The notes: a model not told the origin generated them from the sequence alone. 64,000 bases of DNA from an uncultured Dongia sp. (GCF_936916975.1 NZ_CAKZGO010000043.1:62001-126000); one strand, 5' to 3'; counted from the stretch's first letter, positions 6,732 through 17,754 are shown. Made by a program: numbers and translations.

Positions 6732-8429
6732 ATGACTGCCAACGGTCTTCTGCAGATCGCTTTGTTCTGCATCGTCATCATCGCGCTGACCAAGCCTGTG
6801 GGCGCGTTCATGACACGCGTCTTTGCGGGTGAGGTCAGGTTCCTCGCACCCGTCGAGCGCGTGATCTATCGCCTGTGTGGCATCAATCCGCGCGAGGACC
6901 AGCATTGGACGGTCTACGCGCTCTCGATGCTTTTGCTCAACGGAGCAGGCTTTGCCTTCCTCTATGCGCTGATGCGATTGCAGGACGTGCTGCCGCTCAA
7001 CCCGCAAGGCTTCGGCGCAGTGGCGCCGGATCTCAGCTTCAACACCGCGATCAGCTTTGTCACCAACACCAACTGGCAGAACTACGCCGGCGAATCGACC
7101 ATGAGCTATCTGACGCAAATGGCCGGTCTCACCGTGCAGAACTTCCTCTCCGCGGCGACCGGTATTGCGCTCGCCGTGGCGCTCATTCGTGGCTTCGCGC
7201 GTAAATCGGCGAGCGGCATCGGCAATTTCTGGGTCGATCTCACGCGCTGCACGCTCTACATCCTGCTGCCGCTCTCCTTCGTCATCGCCTTGTTCCTGGT
7301 GACCCAGGGCATGCCGCAGAACCTCAACGCCTATGTCGACGCGACGACCGTGGAGGGCGCGCATCAGACCATCGCGCAGGGTCCGGTCGCGTCGCAGGTT
7401 GCCATCAAGATGCTGGGTACAAATGGCGGCGGCTTCTTCAACGCCAATGCGGCACATCCCTACGAGAACCCGACGCCGCTCTCGAACTTCGTACAGATGG
7501 TGGCGATCTTCGTGCTGGGTGCGGGCCTCACCAATGTGTTCGGCCGCATGGTCGGTGACCAGCGCCAGGGCTGGGCGATCTTCTCGGCCATGGGTGTCCT
7601 GTTCCTGATCGGCGTCGGTGTCTGCTATTGGGCAGAATCCCAGGGCAATCCGGCGCTTGCCGCTCTCCATCTCGACCAGGGCCTCGGCAATATGGAGGGC
7701 AAGGAGGTGCGCTTCGGCATCGCCAATTCCGCGCTCTTTGCCACCATCACCACGGCGGCGTCCTGCGGTGCGGTCAACGCGATGCATGACAGCTTCACGG
7801 CACTGGGCGGCATGGTTCCCATGATCAACATGCTGCTGGGCGAGGTCATCATCGGCGGTGTCGGCGCCGGCCTCTATGGCATGCTGCTGTTCTGCATCAT
7901 GGCGGTGTTCATCGCCGGGCTCATGGTCGGCCGCACGCCGGAATATGTCGGCAAGAAGATTGAGGCGCGCGAGGTCAAGATGACCATGCTGGCCATCCTC
8001 TGCATCCCGCTGGTGGTGCTGGGTTTCAGCGCGGTGGCAACGGTGCTGCCCGATGCCCTCAAAAGCATCCAGGACGGCGGCCCGCACGGCTTCTCGGAAC
8101 TGTTCTATCTCTACACCTCCAGTGCCGCCAACAATGGCAGTGCGTTCGGCGGCTTCACCGGCAACACGCCCTACTACAACGTGACCGGCGGCATCGCAAT
8201 GTTCATCGGCCGCTTCTTCGTGATCCTGCCGGCGCTGGCCATCGCCGGATCGCTGGCTTCCAAGAAAAGCGCCCCGGTCAGTGCCGGCACTTTTCCGACC
8301 CACGGCCTGCTGTTCATCGTGTTGCTGGTGGGCGTGGTGCTGATCGTCGGCGGCCTCACCTATTTCCCGGCCCTCGCCTTGGGTCCGGTGGTCGAGCATC
8401 TGATGATGCAATCCGGCCAGTTGTTCTAA
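6732..8429 (+). CDS. kdpA: potassium-transporting ATPase subunit A
   Basis: A 565-residue polytopic inner-membrane protein, the K+ channel-like subunit of the high-affinity Kdp pump. It has about ten transmembrane segments and the selectivity-filter repeats typical of the superfamily of K+ transporters: [10 protein letters not shown] near residue 115, [19 protein letters not shown] near residue 230, [11 protein letters not shown] near residue 345 and [13 protein letters not shown] near residue 465. The length matches the family (about 555-570). It is followed 11 bp later by kdpB. It is part of an operon normally induced by low K+ through KdpDE. Confidence 0.97.
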   Translation: MTANGLLQIALFCIVIIALTKPVGAFMTRVFAGEVRFLAPVERVIYRLCGINPREDQHWTVYALSMLLLNGAGFAFLYALMRLQDVLPLNPQGFGAVAPDLSFNTAISFVTNTNWQNYAGESTMSYLTQMAGLTVQNFLSAATGIALAVALIRGFARKSASGIGNFWVDLTRCTLYILLPLSFVIALFLVTQGMPQNLNAYVDATTVEGAHQTIAQGPVASQVAIKMLGTNGGGFFNANAAHPYENPTPLSNFVQMVAIFVLGAGLTNVFGRMVGDQRQGWAIFSAMGVLFLIGVGVCYWAESQGNPALAALHLDQGLGNMEGKEVRFGIANSALFATITTAASCGAVNAMHDSFTALGGMVPMINMLLGEVIIGGVGAGLYGMLLFCIMAVFIAGLMVGRTPEYVGKKIEAREVKMTMLAILCIPLVVLGFSAVATVLPDALKSIQDGGPHGFSELFYLYTSSAANNGSAFGGFTGNTPYYNVTGGIAMFIGRFFVILPALAIAGSLASKKSAPVSAGTFPTHGLLFIVLLVGVVLIVGGLTYFPALALGPVVEHLMMQSGQLF

Positions 8430-8440
8430 GGAATATGTAA

Positions 8441-10486
8441 ATGACCTCTCGTAAAACGACCTTGTTCGATCGCCAGATCCTGGGCCAGGCTTCGATAGCC
8501 GCCTTCCGCAAACTGGATCCACGCCAGCTCTACACCAATCCGGTGATGCTGGCGGTGGAACTGGTCGCCTTCGTCGCCACGATCCTGTTCGTCCGCGACC
8601 TGGTGACAGGTGCCGGCACGCCCTTTGCCGGGCAGATCGTGCTGTGGCTCTGGGTGACGGTGCTGTTCGCCAATTTCGCTGAAGCCGTGGCGGAAGGCCG
8701 CGGCAAGGCCCAGGCCGATGCGCTCCGCAAGTCGCGCATCAACGCGACGGCCAAGAAGCTCGGCGGCAACGGGAAGGCGTTCGAGATCGTCTCGGCCCTT
8801 TCCCTCGTCCCCGGCGATGTCGTGCTGGTGGAAACCGGCGACCTCATCCCCGGTGACGGCGAAGTCGTCGACGGCATCGCCTCGGTCGATGAATCGGCCA
8901 TCACCGGTGAATCGGCGCCGGTCATCCGTGAAAGCGGCGGCGACCGCTCGGCCGTCACCGGCGGCACCCGCGTGCTCTCCGACGAGATCAAGGTGAAGAT
9001 CACGGCGGCGCAGGGCTCGACCTTCCTCGATCGCATGATCGGCCTCGTGGAGGGCGCCAAGCGCCAGAAGACGCCCAACGAGATCGCGCTCAATATTCTC
9101 CTTGCCGGCATGACGCTCATCTTCCTGTTTGCGGTCGCCAGCATCCCGAGCTTTGCGCATTATGCCGGCGGCAGCGTCTCGGTCATCGTGCTCATCGCGC
9201 TTTTCGTGACCCTGATACCCACCACGATCGGCGCGCTGCTGTCGGCGATCGGCATCGCCGGCATGGACCGGCTGGTGAAGTTCAACGTCCTTTCCATGTC
9301 CGGCCGCGCGGTCGAGGCGGCGGGCGATGTCGATACACTCCTTCTCGACAAGACCGGCACGATCACGCTTGGCAACCGCCTGGCATCGGAATTCGTGCCC
9401 GTCACTGGCGTCACGGCGGAGGAGCTGGCCAATGCAGCCCAGCTCTCCTCCTTCAGCGACGAGACACCGGAAGGCCGCTCGATCGTCGTGCTGGCCAAGG
9501 AGAAATACGGCCTGCGTGGCCGCGACATGGCGCCGATGCATGCCGTGTTCGTACCCTTCACCGCCCAGACCCGCATGAGCGGCGTCGATGTCGACGGCCG
9601 GAGCATCCGCAAGGGTGCGGTCGATGCGGTCATGGAATTCGTGCGCGCCCAGAAAGGTGGCGTCAGTGCTGCCTCAGCGGAATTGACCCAGATCACCGAA
9701 CGCATCGCCAAGAGCGGCGGCACGCCACTGGCCGTGGCCGATGGCGACCGCATCCTCGGAATCATCCATCTCAAAGACGTGGTCAAGGGCGGCATCCGCG
9801 AGCGCTTCCAGGAACTGCGCCGCATGGGCATCCGCACCGTGATGATCACCGGCGACAATGCACTGACCGCCGCCGCCATCGCCGCCGAAGCCGGGGTCGA
9901 CGACTTCCTGGCCCAGGCGACGCCGGAGGCCAAGCTGAAGCTCATCCGAGAAGAACAGGCCAAGGGCAAGCTGGTCGCCATGTGCGGCGATGGCACCAAT
10001 GACGCGCCGGCCCTGGCGCAAGCAGATGTCGGCGTCGCCATGCAGACCGGCACGCAGGCTGCGCGCGAGGCCGGCAACATGGTCGATCTCGACAGCAATC
10101 CAACGAAGCTCATCGAGATCGTCATGATCGGCAAGCAGCTCCTGATGACGCGCGGCGCCCTCACCACTTTCTCGATCGCCAATGATGTGGCGAAGTATTT
10201 CGCCATCATCCCGGCGATGTTCGCGGCCTTCTATCCGCAGCTGGGTCTCTTGAACGTCATGGGATTGGCGACGCCGGAAAGCGCCATCCTGTCGGCCACC
10301 ATCTTCAACGCGCTCATCATCGTGGCCTTGATCCCCCTCTCGCTGAAGGGTGTCCGCTACCAGGCGAAGAGCGCCGGCTCGCTGCTGGCCAGCAATCTGG
10401 TGATCTATGGCTTGGGTGGGCTGGTCGTGCCGTTCATCGGCATCAAGCTCATCGACCTCGCCCTCAATGCGATCCATCTCGTCTGA
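8441..10486 (+). CDS. kdpB: potassium-transporting P-type ATPase subunit B
   Basis: A 681-residue P-type ATPase that energises K+ import by KdpA. The A-domain motif TGES ([10 protein letters not shown]) is present, as are the phosphorylation site [10 protein letters not shown] (Asp303), the nucleotide-binding domain and the hinge [16 protein letters not shown]. The phosphorylation-site position is close to that of the E. coli enzyme and the length is normal. The RBS (AAGGAATATGTAA) and the close spacing to kdpA and kdpC show translational grouping. Confidence 0.98.
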   Translation: MTSRKTTLFDRQILGQASIAAFRKLDPRQLYTNPVMLAVELVAFVATILFVRDLVTGAGTPFAGQIVLWLWVTVLFANFAEAVAEGRGKAQADALRKSRINATAKKLGGNGKAFEIVSALSLVPGDVVLVETGDLIPGDGEVVDGIASVDESAITGESAPVIRESGGDRSAVTGGTRVLSDEIKVKITAAQGSTFLDRMIGLVEGAKRQKTPNEIALNILLAGMTLIFLFAVASIPSFAHYAGGSVSVIVLIALFVTLIPTTIGALLSAIGIAGMDRLVKFNVLSMSGRAVEAAGDVDTLLLDKTGTITLGNRLASEFVPVTGVTAEELANAAQLSSFSDETPEGRSIVVLAKEKYGLRGRDMAPMHAVFVPFTAQTRMSGVDVDGRSIRKGAVDAVMEFVRAQKGGVSAASAELTQITERIAKSGGTPLAVADGDRILGIIHLKDVVKGGIRERFQELRRMGIRTVMITGDNALTAAAIAAEAGVDDFLAQATPEAKLKLIREEQAKGKLVAMCGDGTNDAPALAQADVGVAMQTGTQAAREAGNMVDLDSNPTKLIEIVMIGKQLLMTRGALTTFSIANDVAKYFAIIPAMFAAFYPQLGLLNVMGLATPESAILSATIFNALIIVALIPLSLKGVRYQAKSAGSLLASNLVIYGLGGLVVPFIGIKLIDLALNAIHLV

Positions 10487-10498
10487 AGGAGATACATC

Positions 10499-11065
10499 AT
10501 GCTTGCCCAATTACGCCCGGCCCTCCTGCTGCTGATCCTGATGACCGTGATCACGGGCCTCGCCTATCCTCTGGCAGTCACCGGTACCGCGCAGCTGCTG
10601 TCGCCCGATGCCGCCAATGGCAGCCTCGTCACCCGCGACGGCCAGGTGATCGGCGCCGCCATGATCGGTCAGAAATTCACCGGCGAGACCTATTTCCACA
10701 GCCGCCCGTCGGCCGCCGGCGCCGATGGCTATGACGCCGCCGCCTCGTCCGGTTCCAATCTGGGCCCCACCTCAAAGGCGCTCATCGACCGCATCGCGCA
10801 GGCGACCGCGGCCGAGCAGGCCACTTCCACCGAGAAGGTGCCGGTCGATTTGGTGACCACCTCCGGCAGCGGCCTCGACCCCGACATCACCCCGGAAGCC
10901 GCCTATTTCCAAATCGACCGCGTCGCCTCGGCCCGTGGCCTCGACGCCGCCAAAATCCGCGACCTGGTCGAGGCTCATGTCACCGGCCGCACCTTCGGTA
11001 TTCTTGGCGAGCCGCGGGTCAATGTGCTAACGCTCAACCTGGCGCTGGACGACCTCGCCAAATGA
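10499..11065 (+). CDS. kdpC: potassium-transporting ATPase subunit C
   Basis: A 188-residue subunit with one N-terminal transmembrane helix ([20 protein letters not shown]) and a periplasmic domain. It shows the conserved [15 protein letters not shown] and [12 protein letters not shown]. It ends with the ligand-like tail [17 protein letters not shown]. KdpC assists assembly and K+ delivery in the KdpFABC complex. A strong GAAGGAGATACATC site precedes the ATG, and kdpD follows after 31 bp. Confidence 0.97.
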   Translation: MLAQLRPALLLLILMTVITGLAYPLAVTGTAQLLSPDAANGSLVTRDGQVIGAAMIGQKFTGETYFHSRPSAAGADGYDAAASSGSNLGPTSKALIDRIAQATAAEQATSTEKVPVDLVTTSGSGLDPDITPEAAYFQIDRVASARGLDAAKIRDLVEAHVTGRTFGILGEPRVNVLTLNLALDDLAK

Positions 11066-11096
11066 TGGACCGCCCCATGATGGACCGAAACAATCG

Positions 11097-13784
11097 ATGG
11101 CCAATGCGCCCGATTCCGTAAGCCGACCATCCGCCGACGCGCTGCTGGAATCGGCAACGCGCGAACAGCAGGGCCGCCTCAAGATTTTTCTGGGGGCGGC
11201 CCCTGGCGTTGGCAAGACCTATGAAATGCTGCTGGCCGGCCGCAAGCGCCGCGCCGACGGCATCGATTGCGTCATTGGCGTGGTCGAGACCCATGGCCGC
11301 GTCGAGACAGAGGCGCTGATCGAGGGCGCCGAGATCATCCCGCGCAAGCTGGTGAGCTATCGCGGTCGCGAGCTGCCGGAGATGGATATCGACGCCATCA
11401 TCAAGCGCCGGCCGCAGCTGGTGCTGGTCGACGAGTTGGCGCATACCAATGCCGAAGGATCGCGCCATACCAAGCGCTATCAGGATGTCGAGGAGTTGCT
11501 GACCCACGGCATCGACGTTTATGCGACGCTCAACATCCAGCATCTGGAAAGCCTCAACGATGTGGTGGCGCAGATCACCCATGTGCGGGTGCGCGAAACC
11601 CTGCCCGACCGTGTCGTCGACCGGGCCGACGAGGTGGAGCTCATCGATCTCACGCCCAAGGACCTCATCCAGCGCCTGAAGGAGGGCAAGGTCTATATGC
11701 GCGATGCTGCCGACCGCGCATTGCAGCATTATTTCTCCGAAGGCAATCTCACCGCCTTGCGCGAACTGGCCCTGCGCCGCACCGCGCAGCGGGTTGACGA
11801 CCAGATGCTCAATTACATGCAGGCCCATGCCATCGCCGGCCCTTGGGCCGCGGGCGAGCGCGTGCTGGTCTGCGTCAACGAACACCCGGCCTCCTTCGGC
11901 CTGGTGCGCTATGCCAAGCGCGCCGCCGACCGCATGCAGGCGCGCTGGAGTGCCGTTCATGTCGAGACCGTGCGCTATCACCACCTCTCGGAAAAGGACC
12001 GCGACCGCGTCGACGAAGCCTTGCGCCTTGCTGAACGCTTAGGGGGAGATGCTGTCACCCTGCCCGGCAATCATATCGCGACCGATCTCATCGATTACGC
12101 CCGCGCCAACAACATCACCCAGATCATCATCGGTAAATCGACCCGCTCCCGCTGGTTCGAATGGTTGCATGGCTCGGTGGTGCGGGACCTGGTGCGCGCA
12201 TCGGGCAATATCGGCATCCATGTCGTGGCCGGTGCGCAAGGCAAGGAAGAGCCCTCGGCACCGGACGAGGGCACCGCCGCGGCCCCTTTCAACTTCGCCC
12301 CCTTCATCGGCAGCGCTGTCACCGTGGGTCTCGCGCTGATCGTCAGCCTTGCCATCGACCAATTCATCGATCTCCCCAACATCTCCATGATGTTCCTGGC
12401 GGCAGTGCTGTTCTCCGCCGTGCAATACGGCTTGCTGCCATCCCTCTTTGCCTCGGTCCTCAGCACGCTCGCCTATAACTATTTCTTCCTGGAGCCGATC
12501 CATACCTTCACCGTGGCCGATCCCTCCAACGTCATCGCCCTCTTCTTCTTCCTGATGGTGGCGATCCTCACCAGCAATCTCACCGCCAAGGTCCGGGCCG
12601 AGGCGCGCGCTTCGCGCCAGCGCGCAGCCTCCACCGCCGCACTCTATAATTTCAGCCGCAAGGTCGCAGCGATCGGCGAGATGGACGATCTGCTCTGGGC
12701 GGTCGCGCATCAGATCGCCCTCATGCTGCGGGTCCATGTCATCCTGCTGCTGCCGGAAGACTCGGGCGAGATCGCCGTGCGCATCGGCTATCCGCCGGAT
12801 GACGAATTGAACGCCGCCGACCTCGCCGCCGCGCGCTGGGCCTGGGATCATGGCAAGCCCGCCGGACGCGGTGCCGAGACTTTACCCGGGGCCAAGCGCC
12901 TGTTCATTCCCCTTGCCACCGAACGCGGCAAGATCGGCGTCATGGGCCTCGACCGCGAAGAAACCGGCCCGATGTTCACACCGGAACAGAAGCGGCTGCT
13001 CGATGCGCTGTGCGATCAGGCGGCGGTCGCTATCGAGCGCATCAGCCTGATGCAGGATATCGACAAGGCGCGTGTGGTAAGTGAGACGGAGCAGCTGCGC
13101 ACCGCCCTCCTCAACTCGATCTCCCATGATTTCCGCACACCCTTGGCCTCCATCATCGGGTCCGTTTCCAGCCTGCGCTCGCTCTGGCAGAAATTTCCCG
13201 AAGAAACCCGCGAGGATCTGCTGCGCACGGCGCAGGAGGAAGCGGAGCGCCTCAACCGCTTCATCGGCAACATTCTCGACATGACGCGGCTGGAAGCGGG
13301 CGCGCTGGCGCCCCGCAAGCAGCCGGTCGATCTTGGCGATATCATTTCCGGCGCCCTCGGTCAGGCCAAGGCAATCCTGTCGCAGCATCGTATCAAGATC
13401 GATATTCCTGACAACTTGCCGATGCTGGCATTGGATGCGACCTTGACCGGGCAGATTCTCATGAACATGCTCGACAACGCGGCCAAATACGCGCCGCCGG
13501 GAAGCGAGATCAGCGTGACCATAGAAGAAGGCCCCGAGGCGATCACGCTCACGGTCGGTGACGAAGGGCCGGGCATTCCGCCCAACGACCTCGAGCGGAT
13601 CTTCGACCGCTTCTTCCGCGTCGAGGGCGGTGATCGCCGCCGCGCCGGCACGGGCCTCGGCCTGGCCATCTGCCGCGGCTTTGCCGAAGCGATGGGTGCC
13701 GGCATCGTGGCTGCCAACCGCACCGACCGGACCGGCGCCCTCCTCACTTTGCGTTTTCCGGCGAGCTTGAAGGTCGCGGCATGA
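11097..13784 (+). CDS. kdpD: osmosensitive K+ channel sensor histidine kinase KdpD
   Basis: An 895-residue membrane kinase. Residues 25-235 are the N-terminal KdpD domain with Walker A GAAPGVGKT and a VDELAHTNAEGSRH motif. A universal-stress-type domain spans about 250-375 (IIGKSTRSRWFEWLHGS). Four transmembrane segments follow near 400-500, then a GAF-like domain (about 520-660). The dimerisation domain carries His677 in NSISHDFRTPLASIIGS. The C-terminal ATPase domain has the N box (NMLDNAAKYAPPGSE), G1 (VGDEGPGIP) and G2 (GTGLGLAICRG). It senses low K+ or turgor and phosphorylates KdpE. Its stop overlaps the kdpE start. Confidence 0.97.
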   Translation: MANAPDSVSRPSADALLESATREQQGRLKIFLGAAPGVGKTYEMLLAGRKRRADGIDCVIGVVETHGRVETEALIEGAEIIPRKLVSYRGRELPEMDIDAIIKRRPQLVLVDELAHTNAEGSRHTKRYQDVEELLTHGIDVYATLNIQHLESLNDVVAQITHVRVRETLPDRVVDRADEVELIDLTPKDLIQRLKEGKVYMRDAADRALQHYFSEGNLTALRELALRRTAQRVDDQMLNYMQAHAIAGPWAAGERVLVCVNEHPASFGLVRYAKRAADRMQARWSAVHVETVRYHHLSEKDRDRVDEALRLAERLGGDAVTLPGNHIATDLIDYARANNITQIIIGKSTRSRWFEWLHGSVVRDLVRASGNIGIHVVAGAQGKEEPSAPDEGTAAAPFNFAPFIGSAVTVGLALIVSLAIDQFIDLPNISMMFLAAVLFSAVQYGLLPSLFASVLSTLAYNYFFLEPIHTFTVADPSNVIALFFFLMVAILTSNLTAKVRAEARASRQRAASTAALYNFSRKVAAIGEMDDLLWAVAHQIALMLRVHVILLLPEDSGEIAVRIGYPPDDELNAADLAAARWAWDHGKPAGRGAETLPGAKRLFIPLATERGKIGVMGLDREETGPMFTPEQKRLLDALCDQAAVAIERISLMQDIDKARVVSETEQLRTALLNSISHDFRTPLASIIGSVSSLRSLWQKFPEETREDLLRTAQEEAERLNRFIGNILDMTRLEAGALAPRKQPVDLGDIISGALGQAKAILSQHRIKIDIPDNLPMLALDATLTGQILMNMLDNAAKYAPPGSEISVTIEEGPEAITLTVGDEGPGIPPNDLERIFDRFFRVEGGDRRRAGTGLGLAICRGFAEAMGAGIVAANRTDRTGALLTLRFPASLKVAA

Positions 13785-14476
13785 GCGGCGCCCTGGAAAT
13801 CCTCATCATTGATGACGAACCGGCGATCCGCCGCTTCCTCAAGAGCAGCCTGCTCGCGCATGATTTTGCCGTGACTGAAGCTGGGACGGGTGCGGCCGGC
13901 CTCGCTGCTTTGGCGCGCGGCAATTTTGCGCTCGCCGTGGTCGATCTGGGCCTCCCCGATATGGATGGCCACGAATTGGTGCGCGCCATCCGCGCGCAAT
14001 CGCCGCTGCCGATCATCGTGCTCTCGGTGCGCGATGACGAGGCCGGCAAGGTCGCGGCCCTCGATGGCGGTGCGGACGATTACGTGACCAAGCCCTTCGG
14101 CATCGAGGAATTCATGGCGCGCATCCGCGCCGCCTTGCGCCACCGCCTGCAGCAGCAGGGTCGCGCCGCCGTCTTTCGCAACGGCGATCTTGCCATCGAC
14201 ATCCTCGCCCGCGAGGTCACCATGCGCGGCGAGGTGATCAAGCTGTCGCGGCGCGAATTTGATCTGCTGCTGTACTTGGCCGAACATGTCGGCAAGGTGG
14301 TGACCCACGGCCAGGCCCTGGGCCATGTCTGGGGTGCCGCTCATGGCGAAGATGTCGAATACTTACGCGTCTATATCCGCCAGCTGCGCCAGAAGATCGA
14401 AACCGATCCGCAACAACCGGCGCTGATCCTGACGGAACCGGGGGTTGGGTATCGGATGAAGTTGGTGGATAGCTAA
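13781..14476 (+). CDS. kdpE: KDP operon response regulator KdpE
   Basis: A 231-residue OmpR-type regulator. Receiver domain residues 6-118: acidic DDE at the start, phospho-acceptor Asp55 in VVDLGLPDMDG, and Lys near 104 in YVTKPFG. The C-terminal winged helix begins about residue 135 and includes LSRREFDLLLYLAEHVGKVV and the end DPQQPALILTEPGVGYRM. The ATG overlaps the kdpD stop (ATGA), so the pair is translationally coupled. It should activate the kdp promoter upstream of 6502. Confidence 0.97.
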   Translation: MSGALEILIIDDEPAIRRFLKSSLLAHDFAVTEAGTGAAGLAALARGNFALAVVDLGLPDMDGHELVRAIRAQSPLPIIVLSVRDDEAGKVAALDGGADDYVTKPFGIEEFMARIRAALRHRLQQQGRAAVFRNGDLAIDILAREVTMRGEVIKLSRREFDLLLYLAEHVGKVVTHGQALGHVWGAAHGEDVEYLRVYIRQLRQKIETDPQQPALILTEPGVGYRMKLVDS

Positions 14477-14490
14477 TTGCTACGAAACAT

Positions 14491-14580
14491 CGTCATGGTC
14501 CGCGAAGGCGGACCACCCACGAGTTTGTTGGCAACTGAAGAAAGCAATTCGTAGGTGGTCCGCCTTCGCGGACCATGACG
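14491..14580. repeat. double-stem inverted repeat element, copy A
   Basis: Arms at 14491-14522 and 14549-14580 are inverted copies of each other with one mismatch. They begin CGTCATGGTCCGCGAAGGCG. Each arm itself contains the small hairpin GGTCCGC-GAAG-GCGGACC. The central loop contains AACTGAAGAAAGC. Related copies lie at 25326-25415, 33710-33849 and 38013-38102. It follows kdpE and probably acts as a bidirectional transcription barrier. Confidence 0.85.
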
Positions 14581-14587
14581 GATAGAC

Positions 14588-15445
14588 CTATACCCCCACC
14601 GGCACGGCGCCCTTCACCGTCGTCCGGTGCAACAACCGCCGATGGCCGTCATAATCGTTGATCGCAAGATGCATCGTGCTGCGGTTATCCCACATCACCA
14701 GCATGCCGTCCCGCCAGGTGAGGCGGCATTGGAATTCCGGCCGCGTGCAATGCATGTGGAGAAAATCGAGCAGCGGTTTCGATTCTGCCGCACTCATCTC
14801 GGCAAAGCGTTGCGTATAGACCGGGTTGACGAACAGAGCCTTGCGGCCCGTCACTGGATGAATGCGCACCACCGGATGCAAGACTTCCCGATCAGCACTG
14901 GGATCGTTGCGGGTCATCTTGATCGATTTGCTGACCGCGGCGTCGGGCCCTGGACCCATCGTGCCATGCGGCCAGCCCGTATGAACGGCATGCAACGGAT
15001 CGAGCAGTTTCTGCATGCCGGCGGACAATGAGTCATAAGCCAGATACTGATTGGCCCAGATCGTATCGCCACCCACCGGCGGCAGCTCAACCGCCTGCAG
15101 CAACGTGGCATCCGGTGGTTCGGGCAGGAAGGAGAAATCCGTGTGCCAGGTCCCGCCGAAGGTTGAGATGCGTTTCTCATCGGCCTCCTTCAGCACGGCG
15201 ATGATGTCGGGATGGCTGTCCATGCCCTTCACATAGGGCACGAGCAGCACCTCGCCGAAGCGGCCCGTTACATGGAGGAGCTCATCCGGCGACAGCTTCT
15301 GGCCCGGAAAGAACAGCACCGAATGATCGGCAAAGGCTGTGCGAACGGTGTCCATCATGGCTTCGGGCGCGGCGCGGAGATCGATGCCGGTCACTTCGGC
15401 GCCGAGATGCGGGGTGATGGGGCGGATATGAAGATCGTTTCTCAT
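14588..15445 (-). CDS. TauD/TfdA family Fe(II)/2-oxoglutarate dioxygenase
   Basis: A 285-residue dioxygenase of the TauD/TfdA type. The iron ligands are His101 and Asp103 (TWHTDFSF) and His259 (NRSTMHLAIN), with the 2-oxoglutarate-binding Arg near 270-274 (HRRLLHRTTVKG). The N-terminal ITPHLGAEVTGIDL and DHSVLFFPGQ are family hallmarks. The substrate is unknown (taurine, aryloxyacetate and other sulfonates or ethers are known for the family). I chose ATG 15445; the longer frame needs a TTG. It lies 15 bp after the FGGY kinase stop on the same strand, so it is probably co-transcribed with it. Confidence 0.88.
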   Translation of the reverse strand: MRNDLHIRPITPHLGAEVTGIDLRAAPEAMMDTVRTAFADHSVLFFPGQKLSPDELLHVTGRFGEVLLVPYVKGMDSHPDIIAVLKEADEKRISTFGGTWHTDFSFLPEPPDATLLQAVELPPVGGDTIWANQYLAYDSLSAGMQKLLDPLHAVHTGWPHGTMGPGPDAAVSKSIKMTRNDPSADREVLHPVVRIHPVTGRKALFVNPVYTQRFAEMSAAESKPLLDFLHMHCTRPEFQCRLTWRDGMLVMWDNRSTMHLAINDYDGHRRLLHRTTVKGAVPVGV

Positions 15446-15460
15446 GCTGTCCAAGCCTAA

Positions 15461-16972
15461 TCAATCGCTGCTGAGCTTGTCGAGATCATCATAGAGCGCC
15501 TGGGAGTGCTGATAGAGCTTGTTGAAGACCGGCTGCATGCGGGCATAGGTCTCGGCCCATTTCGGATCGGGCAAGACCTCGCCGGCATAATTGACAAAGG
15601 CCGCCGCCGCATCCTCCGTCCGCGTGAAGCGGCCGGTCGCGGTGGCGGCGATGGCGGCACAACCGACCACACCGCATTCCGCTTCCTGCGGCACCAGGAT
15701 CGGGATGTTGTAGGCGCTGGCCTTGATCTTGAGCCAGAGCGGCGTCTTGGCGCCACCGCCCGATGCGATGACGCGCTCCAGCTTGCGCCCCGCCGCCTGT
15801 TCCATGATGCGCATCTGCCGTGTGACCGCGAAGGCCACCCCTTCCATCACGGCGCGGTGGAGATGGGCGGTGTCGTGTTCCGCGGTGATGCCGAAGAACT
15901 GAGCACGCGAGTTACGGTGCTGGCCGAAACGTTCGCCGGTGAGATAGGGGAGGAAGAACAGGCGGTCGGCTCCCGCCGGCGCCAGCGCCGCCTTGGTCAC
16001 GATCTCCTCATAGCTCAACGCCTTTTCGTGAAAGGCGCGCCTGGCCCAGCGCATGGAATCGCCACCGGATTCCAGCAGCACAAAACCGCCCCAGCCGCCC
16101 TCGACGGTGCCGATATTGGATATCTCGGGATCCAGCAGCGGCGTATCCGAGACCACAGTGATGATGGCGGACGTGCCGGTGACGTCGGAACAAAGACCCG
16201 CGCGTGAGACGCCGGACCCCAGCAGCGCCACGGGAAAATCGCCGCCACCCACGAGAACGGGAATGCCCGCAGGCAAGCCAGTCTCGATGGCCGCAGTCTT
16301 ACTGACAGCACCCAGAATGTCGGTGGGTTTGCGGATCGTGACCAGCTTTTTGATATCGAGGCCGAGGAGATCGCACATATGCGGCGACCAATTGCCGTCG
16401 GCCGGGTTCATCAGGAAGCTGCAGGCGGCTTCGGTGCGGTCCATGGCAATCTCGCCGGTCAGGCGGAAATTGACATAGTCCTTCGGCATCACCACGGCGG
16501 TGGCGGCGTCGTAAGCCGCGCGGTCATGGTCGCGCAGCCATTGCAGCTTGAAGCCGGGCCAGGCCGGCGTCGGTGGGTTGGCGGATTCGGCCAGATAGTC
16601 GGCGGGTCTATGCGCTGCTTCGAAGGCACTCACCAAGGCTGCCGTACGTTTGTCGTTCCACAGCGGCACGGTGTTGCGTGTCAGATTGCCATCCGCATCC
16701 AGCAGCACGGTGCCATGCATCTGACCGCAGGCGCAGATGGCGGCGATGCGCGAACCTGCATCGGTCTCTTTTGCCAGGAGTGCGCGGATCGCCAGCACGA
16801 CGCCCGACCACCAATCGAGCGGTCGCTGCTCCGACCAGCCATATTGCGGGACGATCTGGTCATATTCATGGGCGGCGATGGCGCGGATGCGGCCATTGAA
16901 ATCCACCAAGGCGGCGCGCGCGCTGCCGGTGCCGATATCAATGGCGAGGTAGAGATCCTGGGGCAAAGGCAT
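15461..16972 (-). CDS. FGGY family carbohydrate kinase, xylulokinase-like
   Basis: A 503-residue sugar kinase. The phosphate-1 motif DIGTGSARAALVDFNG is at residues 12-27. The family signature MDRTEAACSFLMNP lies near residue 180. The adenosine motif ASGGGAKTPLWLKIKASAYN is near 405. Best resemblance is to xylulokinases, but FGGY kinases act on many pentuloses, hexuloses and polyols, so the substrate is open. It diverges from the phosphoglucose-isomerase-like gene at 17134. The neighbours (isomerase, dehydrogenases, RpiR regulator) point to catabolism of a sugar or sugar acid. Confidence 0.88.
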   Translation of the reverse strand: MPLPQDLYLAIDIGTGSARAALVDFNGRIRAIAAHEYDQIVPQYGWSEQRPLDWWSGVVLAIRALLAKETDAGSRIAAICACGQMHGTVLLDADGNLTRNTVPLWNDKRTAALVSAFEAAHRPADYLAESANPPTPAWPGFKLQWLRDHDRAAYDAATAVVMPKDYVNFRLTGEIAMDRTEAACSFLMNPADGNWSPHMCDLLGLDIKKLVTIRKPTDILGAVSKTAAIETGLPAGIPVLVGGGDFPVALLGSGVSRAGLCSDVTGTSAIITVVSDTPLLDPEISNIGTVEGGWGGFVLLESGGDSMRWARRAFHEKALSYEEIVTKAALAPAGADRLFFLPYLTGERFGQHRNSRAQFFGITAEHDTAHLHRAVMEGVAFAVTRQMRIMEQAAGRKLERVIASGGGAKTPLWLKIKASAYNIPILVPQEAECGVVGCAAIAATATGRFTRTEDAAAAFVNYAGEVLPDPKWAETYARMQPVFNKLYQHSQALYDDLDKLSSD

Positions 16973-17133
16973 TTCCCTGACTTGGCGATCTTTTCAGTAG
17001 CATAATTACAGGAATTCAGTCGTCAATCCGCTTTTCCAGGATTGAGAGGCGCGATGCGGCAATATTTACCGCCGAATTCTTGATTCCCACACGCTCATTT
17101 GGTAGCAATACTACGGCAATTGGGAGAAACTTG

Positions 17134-17754
17134 ATGACTTTGATGGAACCGGCATCCTGCCGCGTCGATATTTCCGGCGGCACCATGTCCGGCGCTACCG
17201 GAAACTATCAGAAACGGCTGGGCGATCTTGCCGGACTTTACGCGGATGCGGCGGCATTTTCCGCGCAGCTCGCGGCTGAGGGCAACAAAATCGTCTATGA
17301 CGTCGCTGATTTCCGCCCCTCGGCCGCGGCCGGCGATCTCATCTTCGGCATCACGCGCATGTCGCCGGGCATGATCGGCGAGGAGTTCTATTTGACCCGC
17401 GGCCACATCCACGCTCAGGCGGACCGGCCGGAAATCTATTACGGCCAGGCCGGCGCTGGACTGATGCTGATGGAATCGCCCGAAGGCGAGACCCGCGTCG
17501 TGGAAATCGCCGCGCAGACCATCTGCTATGTGCCCCCTTTCTGGATTCATCGCTCGATCAACACCGGCAGCACAGACTTCATCATGGTGTTCAGTTATCC
17601 CGCCGATGCCGGGCAGGATTACGGCATCATCGAACAGTCGAACGGCATGCGGCAGCGCGTGATGCGCGGCGGCGACAACGGTTGGACGCTCGTCGAGAAC
17701 GCGGATTATCGCGGCCGCTCGGCCGATGCGATCGCCGGGCTGATGGCCCGATGA
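17134..17754 (+). CDS. cupin-type glucose-6-phosphate isomerase family protein
   Basis: A 206-residue protein of the cupin phosphoglucose isomerase family (the type first described in archaea, Pfam GPI). The metal-binding cupin motif reads TRGHIHAQADRPEIYYGQAG and is followed by GLMLMESPEG, with a second motif PPFWIHRSINTG. Members interconvert an aldose and ketose phosphate using a bound divalent metal. I chose the ATG at 17134, with GGGAG about 7 nt upstream, instead of the longer frame from 17080. It overlaps the next gene by ATGA, so the two are translationally coupled. The true substrate in this cluster may not be glucose 6-phosphate. Confidence 0.8.
   Translation: MTLMEPASCRVDISGGTMSGATGNYQKRLGDLAGLYADAAAFSAQLAAEGNKIVYDVADFRPSAAAGDLIFGITRMSPGMIGEEFYLTRGHIHAQADRPEIYYGQAGAGLMLMESPEGETRVVEIAAQTICYVPPFWIHRSINTGSTDFIMVFSYPADAGQDYGIIEQSNGMRQRVMRGGDNGWTLVENADYRGRSADAIAGLMAR

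Noticed and set aside
6648-8522. A 624-codon open frame on the minus strand
   Set aside because: It is antisense to kdpA, rich in His, Arg, Glu and Asp, with no recognisable motif. It is a typical shadow frame of a high-GC gene.
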